64,000 nt of DNA from Cryptomeria japonica (lineage: Eukaryota > Streptophyta > Pinopsida > Cupressales > Cupressaceae), in NCBI RefSeq assembly GCF_030272615.1, contig NC_081406.1, positions 236,447,922 to 236,511,921 on the forward strand, in the 5' to 3' direction. Shown here in pieces: positions 26,570 through 39,900 of this stretch; the first letter of the stretch is position 1, and each line of letters begins with the position of its first letter. The notes under the pieces were generated by a model that did not search any database, had not been told where the DNA came from, and saw nothing but the letters and a program-made list of their open reading frames with translations. The translations under genes were made by a program, and so were the position numbers.

Positions 26570-27801
26570 ATCAAAGATAATAATAAAGTCATAAATAACC
26601 ATCTAAGAATCAACCATATGTCTAAATAGGTCTATCAATATGTAAATCAAAATGAAAGTCTAGGAGGGACACTACATAATAGTAGATAGTCAGGTTACCT
26701 AGGGTCTAGGTTGTAAGAATATCTCATTGGGAGTTTACCTTGTAATAAAGTGATACCTTATTTAATTAATTCTTGAATGGTTTTGTAGTAGTAAATCATC
26801 TTAATAAGATAATGAATGGACATGATGGCCCCAATGCCTTTCCCAAGGGTGGTAATAAGGGATAGGATTGGGAAGGCCTAGGTGACCTATCCTCCTAGGT
26901 AAGCTAGTCTCCCTCACTCCTTCAAGGTTTAGATAGATTTGCATGAGAATCTTGGAGTCGGGATAGGTGCCCAAGTTCCCATTATGATTGCATGCAATGA
27001 CATTCTTTTCCCTACATGTAGGTCCTAGCATCTTGAGTTTTGATTTGACATGTTTCCTCTCGAGATCTTGAGCTATGTCTTTCTCTTTTAGTTACCTTTG
27101 TTATGTGGTCTTGATTGTACCCTTTGGTTGTTAGGTTTCAGTCTAGTTATAGAGTGTGTGTGGGATCTTGTGACATCTCCTAGCATGGGGGGTGGTTCCT
27201 TATGGTTCCACATGGTCAGGTGGTTTGATGCCTTTTTCCATTGGGATGTTCTTCATTGGATGCTCCTATGAGTGGATGTGGATTCTTATCTCTTCAACTA
27301 TGGATGGTTACTTGTACTAGATTGATGTATATGATTCATATGGTAAATGTGTGTAGAATTCATGATGTAGTTGTATTTGTAGGTGAGAGCTATACTCTTT
27401 GATGTAAAAAGGTTGATGTATATGTAATGGTAGATGATTTATTAGGTCATGATCATAGTACTTGTAAGAGAACATATAGATGTATCTTGTGATATCTTGG
27501 ATATTGATTCATTGGTGGAAAAAATGTAATTGATTCTATGTAAGTATATATTGTGATATGTGAATTTTTATGGTGGTCAAGAATGGATTAGGAATGTGGT
27601 GGATAATATTATAAAAGATGATGTTATTGAATAATGGATTAGGTATTAGGAACATCTGTATTGGTCCTCTTAAAATGAATCTTAAGGGGTCAAATGGTAT
27701 TTGCATTACTAATAATGGAATCATGATAGGCTAGTGAGGTGTCTCATGTATGCATGTAAAAATAAATTCTAGTTGAGTTAGAATAATTTGTATTATGATA
27801 T
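26570..27801 (+). mobile_element. Second copy of the gypsy-type LTR, left piece
   Basis: 27170-27260 (CATCTCCTAGCATGGGGG, then GGTTCCACATGGTCAGGTGG) matches 25070-25150 of the preceding LTR. It stops at the copia insertion starting at 27802. Sequence from the family's end reappears at 35206-35519. Confidence 0.55.
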
Positions 27802-29268
27802 TGTTAGTCCCAACCAGTGCTGAGAGGGGAGGGGTGAATCAACACTTGATCAAATTTGTACTCTTCTGAAGTATGCCTGGTGAGGAGCCATCCCTGTTAG
27901 GAGATTACAAAGACACTGTTAGGTGCCACCTGGTTAAGGGATTTTGTTCAAGGCTGGTTATTTCCTTTACCCTGTTAAAGGTAGCATGGTTAAAGGACTT
28001 AAGAACATCAATTAAGATGTCACCCAATTAAGGGATTTTACAAAAGGGACCTGCTAAAGTCAACCCAGTTAAGGGATTTATGTTGCAGTGGTTAGAAAGA
28101 AACATATGGATGATCTAATGTATTAGCTATTGATAGCTTGATCAAATCTCAATATGCATCACACTCAATCCACACCGGTTGTGTCTTCTCTGCACAATAC
28201 CGGTTTTCTTCTTACACCTTCAGCTCTTCACTCAGTCGGTCACCTATCCATCAGCACTGCACTGTACCGATCCTCTGACCTTCAGCTCTCCACTCTATCG
28301 GTTCTTTGTTCTTTTGCTCTGTACTATGCCGATCTGCCTCAACCTCACTCTACTAGGCTAAAAATTTTACCACTTCTATTCTCTCTGCTCTTCACTTTGG
28401 ATCACCTTCAACAGGATCTGCTTGCTGCAAATTTCACGATCGAAATCTTCTGAATAAACTAAAAAACACTTTATAGATTTTCTATCGACACTTTCAAGCG
28501 TTCCCTCAATCAAAGCAATCATGGATTTCAAAAAAAAATTCAAATTCAAAAATCTTCCACTCTTTCTGTACACGACATACAACAATTCTGCCATGTGTAC
28601 AATAAATTTTGTCACCGCATCTCCCAAAGATAGTAGCTTCTAGGTCATGTTCAGTCAATTAAGTGCAAACCAAAAAAACTGCTAGTAATCATGCTTGACT
28701 ACATGATAACCCAAATTGACCTTACCAACAAGTTATTTGGCATAGACACGAGCTCACCAACTCATCTTTTGCCACCACAACAAAATAACCGATCACCGCT
28801 CCAAAATTTATGGTGATCACCTATCTTCCTTCTGTTATACTGGTGTACTGGTATGCCACTGCACTTCTATTTACCAGTTCATCCTTTGATTTCTAGTTTG
28901 TTGTGCTGGCATCAAGTCTCTTCCCCTATTTGCCAATGTGATTTTGGCTTGCATACAACTTCAAGTTTTCTTGCCTGAGTCACCTTTTGTGACTTCATCA
29001 TCATCAGAGTGACCGATCTTCCTGAATGACAAACCAGTTGGCTTAGCCTATATTTCCTTGAGCTGATTGAACCTTTGATCATTCGTTACCAATGTTGTTT
29101 CCATGTGTTTGTAATTCATCACTTTTTCTTACTAGAAGAACACCACTTTATCTATACCACTTCACTGGTTAGTGTCTTCACCAGTAAGTGTTGGACATCA
29201 ATGACAAATCTTAGCACATATACCGGTTCTCTGGATTAATCGGTGTTGTCAATGCCAACAGTCCAACA
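27802..29268 (-). mobile_element. 3' LTR of minus-strand copia fossil
   Basis: On the minus strand it begins TGTTGGACTG right after the polypurine tract AAAGGGGGAGAT (complement of 29269-29280) and ends GGGACTAACA at 27802. It matches 33696-34587, apart from a segment of roughly 170 bp present only in the other copy. Confidence 0.85.
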
Positions 29269-32200
29269 ATCTCCCCCTTTGGCATTGATGGCAAACACAT
29301 CATAATCTGGCTAATTAGTTGCATGTTCTTTTTCTTCCTTCATCTCTGTACTAGTCCAGTCATTACTTCTGCCCTGAGTAATGAATATCTCCCCCTATCA
29401 CTAGTAGTACTCTGATGCAACAACTTCATCTCAATCACTACTTATGAATTCTCAAGCACTCTAATCATATCTCCCCGTTTGCCAACAATGCCAAAGAGTC
29501 CTTTTTGTACACTTACAAGACCGCTCCTCGTAACTGGAGTAGTCCACGATCATCAATCTAGTCTCTTTAAAAAAAAAAACTTGAAATCATACTAGATTGA
29601 TGTAGAGCCCTATTTGCTTACTTTACTGAATGGAGGGGCCTAACCCCCAACTTACCTCTAAGATAGTCAAAGGTATCGTTCTATAGTTGCTTGGTGAAGA
29701 TATCAGCCACCTATTTTGTTGTTGGTATGTACTCCAACATCACTTCCTTTTCTTGAACTCATTCCCTTAGATAGTTATATTTGATGACTATATGCTTCAT
29801 TTTGGAGTGCATCACCTGGTTCTTGGATATGTCAATGGCACAAGTTTTGTCACAATGAATCACTACTGGTCCAAAAAAAATTTCTTGTATTCCTTCTAGT
29901 AGTTTCTTGATCCAAACTATCTATGTGCAGTTGATTACAACAACTACATACTCAGCCTCAACTACGGATTGAGATATGCAGTTTTGTTTCTTACTTGTCC
30001 AAGATACAATCCTATCTCCAAGAAAGATTGTGCCTCCACGAGTGCTCTTTCTATCATCAATGTTCCCAACCCAATCCAAGTCAGTGAAGACACTTAAACT
30101 GAAGTCTCCCTTTTATGGATACCAGAGGCCATACTCATCAGTCCCCTTTACGTATCTAAATATTCTTTTGACTGCCACCATGTGAATCTCTTTTGGATTT
30201 GTAGAAAATATGGCAACCAAGCCAACAACTTGTGCTATGTCTGGTCTGCTATGTACTGCATACTGCAACTTACTGATTATGGACTGGTAAAGTGTCTCAT
30301 TCACTTCTTTAGCCTCATCATATTTAGATAGCTTGCAACCTGTAACCATTGGAGTTCCAACAGGTTTGCAATCTTCCGTTCCAAAAGTTTTTAGAATTTC
30401 CCTTATGTACTTAGTCTAACTGATGAAGATGCCAATCTTTATTTGAGAGACTTGTAGGGCAACAAAAACCATTATCTTGCCAATCATGGACATCTCAAAT
30501 TCTTGCTTCATTTGTTCTGCCAAACTTCTGCTCATCTCATGATGTCCCCCAAAGATGATGTCATCTACAAAGATCTCAGCATACCAAGCTCTCAGTGATT
30601 GCTTGAACCCATACAGAGCCTTTTGCAAACTACATACCATATTCCTTCCATCTTCATATGCAAACCCTTTCGATTGCTCTATGTATACTTCTTCCTCTAA
30701 CGCCCCATTTAAGAATACTGATTTGACATCCATTTGGTAAACTTTAAATTCTTTATAAGAGGCATAGGTCAGCAAAATTCTAACCCCTTCCAGCCTGGCC
30801 ACTAGTGCGAAGGTTTCTCCATAGTCCAAACCTTCTTCTTGAGCATATCCCTTATAGAACAATCTTGCTTTGTTTCTTATCACTTTACCAGTTTCATCCA
30901 TTTTATTTCTGAACACCTACTTGGTGCCTATTAAATTTTCGTTTTCCAGTCTGGGCACTAGAGTCCATGTATCATTTTTCTCAATTTGCTCCAGTTCTTC
31001 TTCCATGGCTTTGACCCAATCATCATCTTTTAGAGCCTCCTTTGTTATTTTGAGATAAAAGATGGAGACATATAGCCATTCTCTCTTGCTCTTCTTCTAG
31101 TTAGAACTCCTGTATCCTTGTCACCGATGATATTCTTTCCAACATGATTATTTTTGACATACTTAGCCAATACCGATTCACTCCTCAGAGCTTCTTCTAC
31201 CGGTTGTGCAATTTCAACTTCACATGCTTCTTCATTAGCCACTTCAATAGGATATTCTTCAGTAGGTTCCATCGATACATTGTACTTGAACCCTTTATAG
31301 TCCTCTAGTTCACTCTTACTGTCATGTTCATTTTTCTTAGAGTACTCATCTACTCTAACATTTGCACTTTCCACAATCTTATCAGTCCTTTTTTTTAAAC
31401 ACCGGTATGCCTTGCTCTTTGTTGAGTAACCTAAGAAGGTTCCTTCATCACTCTTGGGATCAAATTTTCTAGTGTACTCATCCCTCTTGATATAGCACCT
31501 GCTTCCAAATAATTTGAAATAACAAACATTAGGTGAGTATCCACTCCATAATTCATAGGGAGTTTTATTTGTCCCTTTCTTTACTTGTATCTGGTTCAAA
31601 GTGTATATAGTAGTTCTTATTGATTCTCTCTAGAATATATGTGGAATGTTCTTCTGTATCATCAAATTCCTTGCACAATGAATAAGAGTTCTATTTCTTC
31701 TTTCAGCAACACCATTCAACTGAGGTGCTCTGGGTGTAGACATTTGCCTTATAATCCCCTATTCCTCGCAGTAATTCATGAACTCTTGAGAGGTGAACTC
31801 TCCTCCTCTATCTAATCTCAGACACTTCATATTATTATAGGTTCCTCTTTCTACTCGAGCCTTAAAAACCTTAAACATGTAAAAGGCTTCAAAATTTTCC
31901 TTCAAGAATACAGCCCACATCATTCTTGAGAAGTCATCCACAAACAACGTAAAATAACGGTCTCAATAGAAACTCTTGGTTCTCATGAGACCACATAGGT
32001 CTGTATGAACTAAGTCTGGCATATTTTTAGATGAAAAGGTTTTACTGCTAAAACTAGACCCGACCAAATTTCCTAGTTGACACTCTTTCCACATAGCATT
32101 TTCAGGTTTCACTATGTCAGGCATTCCTCTAACAGATTTTGCCTTACTGAATTTTGCTATGCTATCAAAGTTAACATGACACAATATTTTGTGGCACAAC

Positions 32201-33695
32201 CAACTATCTTCAACCTTAGCCATTAGACAATTGCCTATGGTGGTTTCTAGATGAAACAGATTGCCTCTTGATTGTTTATCGGTGGCAATCAGACTTCCTG
32301 ATTTATCATTTATTTTACATATTCTTTCATTGAGTTCTAAATGGTAACCTTTATTGTTAAGTTGTGCAACACTTAAAAAACTATATTTTAACCCTTGTAC
32401 CCAATAGACATAATCACAATTCATCTTATCATTTAGGGCTATACACCCCTTACCATTTACTGCACAAGGAGCATCATTTCTGAATCTCACAATTCCTGCA
32501 TTGCAATCCTCCATGTTAAGGAATTTGTTTCTGTCATTGGTCATGCGGTGAGTGAAAACACTATCGATCACCCATTCTCCACACCGGTTGGTGCTAGAGA
32601 TCAATGCCATATCGCCTTCCTCTATGCTATCCTCCTTCACTACCACTAATGTAATGCCATCTCCATTAGATCCTTCTGATTCTTCATAGTGACTCCTTCT
32701 GCAATATAACACTCATTCTTTCTCTTGTCCGTATAGCCTCTGAAATTATCCTTCCTATCTCTATCATTGTCATGACATCTTGAAGCAATATGACATATCT
32801 TATAACAGGAGAGGCACTTTAAGCATAATTAACCTTTGTACTTTCCTTTTCCTCTTGGCAATCTTCTCGCCAATAGAACTTCAATTTCATCTTGCTCCTG
32901 TTCCTCAGATAGAAGATTATCACTTTCATGGGAATGACCAGTTCTAATAGTAGAAATCTTACTAGTTTCTTTCCTTCTCCTTGTTGGTGCACGTATCATG
33001 GAGGCTCTGAAAGAAGCATCAATCTTTGGTATGTTGTTGTCATAATTTCTCAATTCAAAAGAAGTCAACTTACCGATTAGTGAGTCAAGAGTTACACTGA
33101 CTGTTTCCAAGGATCTGAGTTCCTGGATAGCAAAGACCCTTATGGCATATTGTGGTAGCAAGGTTCTCATAATTTTTCTAACCACATCATCCCCCTCAAG
33201 ATTTCCTCGAGCACTTTTAATGGAGTTTACTACATCCTTTATCCTCTTTGTATACTGCTCTATGTTTTCTCATTTTTGTATCCTCATCTCATCATGTTTT
33301 CCTCTCAGGCTGTCTACTTTGGCCTTTTGAACATGATGATCTCCCCCATAGACTATCTTTAGCTTATTCCATATATAAAAACTTGTCTTCAAATCTTGCA
33401 CCTCAGCAAATTCATTATCAGAAAGAGTGATGACTATCAGATCCATAACAGCAGTATTATCTTGCCTTTCCTTGATTTGATCTAGAGTAAGAGTCCTTGA
33501 TGGTTCATTATACTCTATGATCACATGATTCTAGTAGTGTTCACCTAGGTATCTTAGATAGAGTTTATTTCTTCCATGCCATAAGATGTAATCCTCCTTA
33601 GAGAACTTAGGACCCTCTTTATGCCTCATCTTGGATCTTTCCTTAAGCTAATTAAGCTTCTTTTTATTCTAGGGACCTATTACTTTGATACCAAT
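29269..33695 (-). mobile_element. Ty1/copia gag-pol internal region (fossil, broken)
   Basis: Reading on the minus strand: primer site TTGGTATCAAAGTA (33681-33694), gag (about 33520-32830), zinc-knuckle region (about 32790), protease segment (about 32600), integrase (about 32400-31650), C-terminal integrase extension (about 31600-31045), reverse transcriptase with WYAEIFVDDIIFGG (about 30920-30320) and RNase H (about 30300-29650). A polypurine tract lies next to the 3' LTR. Domain order gives Ty1/copia. Multiple interruptions show it is inactive. Confidence 0.9.
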
Positions 33696-34587
33696 TCTTA
33701 CTCCCAACTGATGGTGAGAGGGAAGGGGTGAATCAACACTTGATCAAATTTTCACAATTAAACTTTTAACTTAAATTTGCATTCATCTAATAACCAACAA
33801 TATACTTAATCACTGAAGTAAAATATGCAAGCATAAAGAGTTGAAAATGACACCAAGAAGTTATCTCGTGAAAACCCAAATAGGAGAAAACCACGATATG
33901 AGTAGGAACTCACAAAATTTGTACTCTTCTAAAGTACGCCAAGTGAGGATCCATCCCTATTAGGAGATTGCAAAGACACAATTAGGTGCCACCCGGTTAA
34001 GGGATTTTGTTCAAGGTCGGTTAGTGCCTTTACCATGTTAAAGGTAGTCTGGTTAAAGGACTTAAGAACATCAATTAAGATGTAACCCGATTAATGGATT
34101 TTACAAAAGGGACCTGTTAAAGTCCACCTGGTTAAGGGATTTATGTTGCACTGGTTAGAAAGAAATAGATGGATGATCTGTTATATTAGCTACTGATAGC
34201 TTGATCAGATCTCAATATGCATCACACTCAATCCACACTGGTTGTGTCTTCTTTGCACAACACTGGTTTTCTTCTTACACCTTTGGCTCTTCACTCAGTC
34301 GATCGCCTGTCCATCAGGACTACACTTTTTTGATCTTATTATCTTCGTCTCTCCATTCTACTGGTTCTCTATCCTTCGGCTCTGTACTCTACCGATCTAC
34401 CTCAAAAGCACTCTACTATGCTAAAACCTTTTAGCACTTCTCTTCTCTCTGCTCTTCACTTTGGATCACCTTCAACAAGATCTGCTAGTTACAAATTTCA
34501 TGATCAAAATATTCTAAATGAAATCAAAAATACTTTATACATTTTCTGCCGAAACTTTCAAGCATTCCCTCAATCAAACCAATCAAT
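33696..34587 (-). mobile_element. 5' LTR of the minus-strand copia fossil, truncated
   Basis: Matches the 3' LTR from 27802, including GGGGTGAATCAACACTTGATC and TTTATGTTGCACTGGTTAG-type blocks. Homology ends near 34587, about 570 bp short of the expected length, where an unrelated reading frame begins. Confidence 0.8.
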
Positions 34588-35205
34588 TTGGGGGTCATCC
34601 TCTACCTCAGCTTCCATGTCATAGCCATCACCATCCTCATCATCAAAGTCATCCAATTCCTCTTCCGACTCAAAAACCTCGACAATGTTCAGATGGACGG
34701 TAGTATTCTTGATGTGATTATACCAAATCCCCATCAAACCCTCATGCATTGTAGGATTGGTATTGGGGTTGGAAATTGCATCCTTAATCCCAACATTTAG
34801 GGCACAAAAAAGATAATATGGAATGGAAATTTTCTCTTTATATAAAAAATGGTTAAGAATGACAAAATGATAGTTGTAAACCCTAGTAAATCTCCCATCA
34901 AAAGTGATAAATTCCATAATAGCAAGCCAAACCGTTCACCAAATTAACTTAATTACCTTTGGTGAGTAGTAAGTATGGATGCCCTTCACCAATCTAGTTT
35001 TCTCCTCCTCATCCTTAGGAAATTTCTTCACAACAGCATCTGAAATCTTCCTATCCCTATAGAACTTGATGTTGTCCATCGGAAGACCTATTGCCTCAGT
35101 GATCATGGTTTCAGTCACCCTGACCTTCCTACTGCCAATGGTCAATGTGCCTTTATTCCAACCCTTTTTGAAAATTATTGTAATTTTGGGTCGTTTCTCT
35201 TGCAT
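34570..35205 (-). pseudogene. Unidentified repeat-type protein, about 210 codons, with acidic tail
   Basis: A reading frame of about 210 codons, largely open with about one interruption. The N-terminal half contains TLTIGSRKVRVTETMITEA followed by IGLP and a KLVKGIHTYYSPKVIK segment. The middle has FDGRFTRVYNYHFVILNHF, and the end is strongly acidic (EEELDDFDDEDGDGY). The first half recalls uncharacterised 'putative plant transposon protein' frames common in repetitive plant DNA; that is recollection, not a search result. It lies between a truncated copia LTR and the end of a gypsy-type LTR. Function is unknown. Confidence 0.5.
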
Positions 35206-35519
35206 TCTCTTGTATTGTGATATTAGTTATGATGTTATGATTATGTTGATTTTTTCATAATGAAGATTTTAAGTAATGACGTTGAGATACCCTAGGGATA
35301 GATGTTGTGAGTTGTGTTTATTTCCGCTTGCGTAATGAGATTATATGATTATGCTTTTGATAATGTTTATGATGGATACATTTATATCTTGTAATTGAAT
35401 GTTAAATGTATATGAGTATTTAATTGTACATGTTGTATTAGGAGATGTTTAAAAAAAAAAACATCTCTATTTGCATATTAGATGGTTAGTTTCTCTAGGG
35501 TATTTTGGTGGGCATTACA
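35206..35519 (+). mobile_element. 3' end of a gypsy-type LTR, split from 26570-27801
   Basis: The segments GAGATACCCTAGGG, TAAAAAAAAAA...CATCTCTATTTG and GGTATTTTGGTGGGCATTACA align with 26320-26569. It is probably the right part of the LTR interrupted by the copia element at 27802. Confidence 0.7.
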
Positions 35520-36874
35520 TTTGTTTTAATTTTTTTCTTATTATTGTGCTAGTTTATATGAGTACTTACATCTTATTTCATTGTATGTGTATTTCATTGT
35601 AATTTTGTGGTATGTGTCTACTTTATTTCTTGTACATGTGGAACTATAATGACTTTATTTGCAATTTCATTGACCCAGAGTAATAGGTAGAGTTAAATTT
35701 TATAGATGTTACAAAAAATAATTGTAGAGTTACTTATAACCAATTACAAGATATGGAGTTAATTGCAATGATAGATTTTATTTTTTCCAAGTCTATGTGA
35801 GTTACTTACAATAGCACAACCTACCTTCAACTATAAGAACATGTATTGGAGATAATTTTGGTACTGCGAGATACTTATCAACATTGAAATTTAGTATTTA
35901 TAAAGACATAAAAACCAATGAAATTTTGTTCTAATTCAAATGTTATATTTTTTTGAAAACAAAAATAGATAAATGAAATGATTATTATACAAAACAAATA
36001 AATAAATTTATAGTCACAAAATTAATTTGATTATGTTGTGAATCAATTCATTGAATTAATTAGGTATATGAAAATGAGAATCTAATACTAAAAATTATGA
36101 CCATGATTCAAGTTTTAGATTTATGAAAGTACACTTCAAATTTGAACCAAAACTAATTGTATACATAAAATTATATAATATATTCAAAATGAAGAGATAG
36201 GGGGGGAGATCTTATTTTGTAGTGATAACATTAGAACTTAATCAAGAAGATAAAATCCTCAAATAACCACTATTTCTTGATTAGATTCTAAACAAATAGA
36301 ATTAAAAGAAAAGCACAATAGAATAAGCAAAATTGAACATGAAGAAACATGTAACAAACTATAATGTGCACAAGAAAGTCTAATTACAATCTTTCACAAT
36401 TTTGAATTAATATGATATTAGATTGAAACACATGGAATCTTTCCATTTAACTCATTTGAATTTCATGAAATATATCTAAACAACATAACTCAAATTTAAA
36501 AACTAAAAAAAAAAAGAAAATAAAAAACTATCAAGTGTCTAAGATTGTATAGAAAAGAATAATAGAATTTCTAATTCAACTACCTTGTTAAAATTATTAA
36601 ATGAGCAATTTAAATTTAAATCTAGTGGTTATAATATAATTACCAATTTTATATACCAATGAATCTAATATAAATAAAATGATAAATAAATTTTGAACAC
36701 AATGATTCTTGATATTTTTTTAAAAGTGGGAATATATCTAATGACATGTTTCCATATATGATATTTTCCTAATTTGATCATTTTTACAATTCTTAGACAA
36801 AATCTTCAATTCTCAATTAAAAAACTTATTAATCGTTTTTGGAAATCTCTATTTTCATTAATTTGGAAATAGAA
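35520..36874. other. AT-rich intergenic stretch downstream of the terpene synthase
   Basis: No gene, RNA or element end recognised. Confidence 0.5.
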
Positions 36875-36934
36875 TTTTACAGTCTTGGTTCAAAGAGCAC
36901 CAGGAGGAAAGAACCAGGCAAAGAAAACCTCTGG
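36875..36934 (-). repeat. LINE 3'-end sequence in the terpene synthase 3' UTR region
   Basis: Starting about 60 bp after the stop codon, in the gene's sense direction, the sequence AGGTTTTCTTTGCCTGGTTC and the following bases through TTTGAACC and TGTAAAA align with the 3' UTR of the LINE at 49023-55564 (positions ~55450-55506). The same core recurs at 46270-46310 and 57340-57390. The host transcript therefore probably carries LINE-derived 3' sequence in sense orientation. The match is seen by eye; transcript extent is inferred. Confidence 0.65.
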
Positions 36935-36991
36935 TCTTGCTCATGCAAAGGACACCATTATTAATAAAATATAAGTACCCTAATTAAAAAG

Positions 36992-39900
36992 TCACATCGG
37001 AACTGGTTCAATCATGGTTTTCATTATAAGATTCTTTGTCTCAATGCTTGAAACACTAAATCCATCTCTTTCTTTGTAGAGAAGTTGGAGACCTTTTGAT
37101 AAAGCATATGCATGATCCTTGGCAGTTATTGGAACATTATCAATTTTTAAATATTCCCAATTTAATTCTTTGAGTTTTTCATCAATGAAATAATTGAGAT
37201 ACTCCAATGCATCTTCCTCTGTAGATCCTGGATGGTCTTTCATATAACAAGTTATACATGATACCACTTCTCCACGATCTGCCTCAGCCTTCAAAAATAA
37301 TATCAATTTTTTGTAAATTTTCATACATAATTCTTTTTAAATCAAACCAATTGATCATCTACATGAACAAATATGAAATTTTGAAAGTTAAATTATCTAA
37401 ACCTATAGCGTACCTTGAAAGTCTTTGTGTCACCTCTTAATCTAAGGGTTAAGCATAAGAGCTCATTGAATCTTGATGGATAATCGATTTCTTTAAGAAC
37501 ATCATTAGAAATGGGAACATCTAATGAGAGTACAGGTTGTAAGGTCACAACACGAGACCCAGAGCTTACTTTTCCATTCTCTAAATATTCCTCCAAAGAT
37601 GGTATATAACCCATAGCAAGCCACTTTGCTTCTTGAAAGTAAGCATCTATATAAACTTCCCACTGTATTTAAACAATATTCCAAGTTAATATTAATACTT
37701 TAAATTAATTACATTCCTAAGAACAATAGAAAATAATATTCAAAATGAATATTAAATCAAATATCCATAAAAAAATTGGGGATGACCCTGCACTGTAGTG
37801 GTTCTTGTCCGCCTAGTGTTAATGTTGGGTTCTAAGTTCAATTCCCACCCAAGCTGGTTTGGATGATGATAAATGGGTGATAGAGGGTGGATTTGGGAGA
37901 ATGGTCAATGAAAAAAGAAAGGATGGTGGTGGGTGGGTCAATGGCAGCATGAGATTGATGGAGGGAGCGAGATGCCATGTCAATAGTATGGATTGACAAC
38001 TAAGAGAGAGGTGTTTAGGTCTCGTATATCATAGTTTTTGATTCCTAGAGAACTAGGTGAAGGTACAAAGAGGAGGAAGGAAGATTGCGGAGGTGGGAAG
38101 AAGGGAAAAGAAGAGGAAGGAGGATGTGAGACGAAGGAAGAAGGTGAAAAAAACTCAAAAGTGTTGATTGGGGAGGTTTTAATTCCTTGGCCTAATCTTG
38201 GGGATGGGGTTCCCCATTGTGGCCCCACTTTTTCATAGCTCCAATAAAGAGTGTTCACCAATCAAAAAAATATATCCATAAAAATTTTTAAAAGATAAAA
38301 TTTAAATCCCTCCATTGTGTGAAGGAAAAATAGTTATTGATATTAGTAAAGAGAATAACATTAATTACAAATAGTACTCTATAAAAAATGAAAATATATT
38401 AGAGGGTAAAAATACGTATGAATATAATAGTTAACATATCAACATTTATTTAGGCTTGATACCTTTTACCCAAAAAGAAAAAAAAAACATTTTAATATTT
38501 AATTTTTATTGCCACAAGAATTAAATTTTTTATATTAAAGTGTATATTATAAACCATAACAAGATAGATATGGGTATTATTTGTTCCACCTTTCACACTA
38601 GGTTTCCTTTGAATGTAGGACAAACAATAACTTAATATTTATAAACATATTTTCAGTTAAATATTAGTTAAAATATATAAAACAAAATCTACACATTATT
38701 TTAGTAAGGAATTGAAGAACGAATTTGATAGGTTTTAGGACTAAGTGCATCCAAATTATTTTCAAACAAAACATAAAAATTGATTTTTTAATATAATATT
38801 TTGATTATTGGTAGAATTTTCAAACTATGTCAAAGAATTATATTTTGAACTTTCTTTACGAAGTTTTGAGTCCTTTTTCCTCCATCCTTCATAACTTGAC
38901 AAGTGATATGAAATAAATATCTCTCGTTCACTTGGGTTTGTAGAATAAATATGTTTTTAGTCCATTGTTATCCTATTTTCTCACCTTATTTAATTTCCCT
39001 TTCATTGAGATTTTTTTCTTCATGGCATTCATTTAGGTCATGATAGTTTCCTAGATTCTTAAATATTGGCATCATTCAAACACCTCATTTGGATTTGCCT
39101 ATATTAATGGAGTTCTCAAACTGGATTTATTTTCTATTTTTTTCATTTAATCTAGTATCAATTTCCTGCCAATCTATTTTATTTGAAGCCACAACACCTT
39201 CACCTAATTACATGGTTATAATTTCTAGTTTCTCAATAGATGTTCTATTTTGTTTTTAACTCTAGATTGGTATAAATTGAATTATTTTAATGGAAGTGCT
39301 CGATGTTTTATTTTCATAATAATTTTTTTCATGCTTACTTATTTTTATCGTTACAAATAGTCACAAACGAACTAATTGGAACTATAATTTTTATGTGCTT
39401 AACAAACCTAGTCAATAAACTGAGTGTTTTTTGTACTCTCAGTAAAGTACTACTCAAAGAATGCTACCATCATTTTATGATTCATGGAACGACTTGCACA
39501 ATAATAGTGTTTTATCATCATCTTCTTAGTGGAGGGGTTTGATTACTTCCTTTTAAGAAATTATTCTAGTAATATGTAAGGCCATATCAAGGAGTTGTTT
39601 TTTTTTTTATTAACCTACCTAAGAAATATTGTTGTTTAATGTATTTCAATACCCTCAAGATGGCTAGGAATTCCTTAACATTCATTTTAAAGTTTCACCC
39701 TATTGAATTCTTCGTTAGTAGGAGGACTTGCCTCTCCCTCCTCCTAGTGCACTAGAATGTGCTTAGTGATAGGATGGGTGATGTACTCCTTACTTTAGTT
39801 GTTTTTCTTTGATTCTAGTTTTTAATCAATTATATTTCGGTAGGTCATGCATACCTACCAATTTTATTTCATTGTAAACCTTCTATTATATACACCTATA

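Noticed and set aside
37776-37850. Possible tRNA gene
   Set aside because: A- and B-box-like motifs are present but no cloverleaf closes, and the segment is the head of an insertion with target-site duplications and an A-tail.
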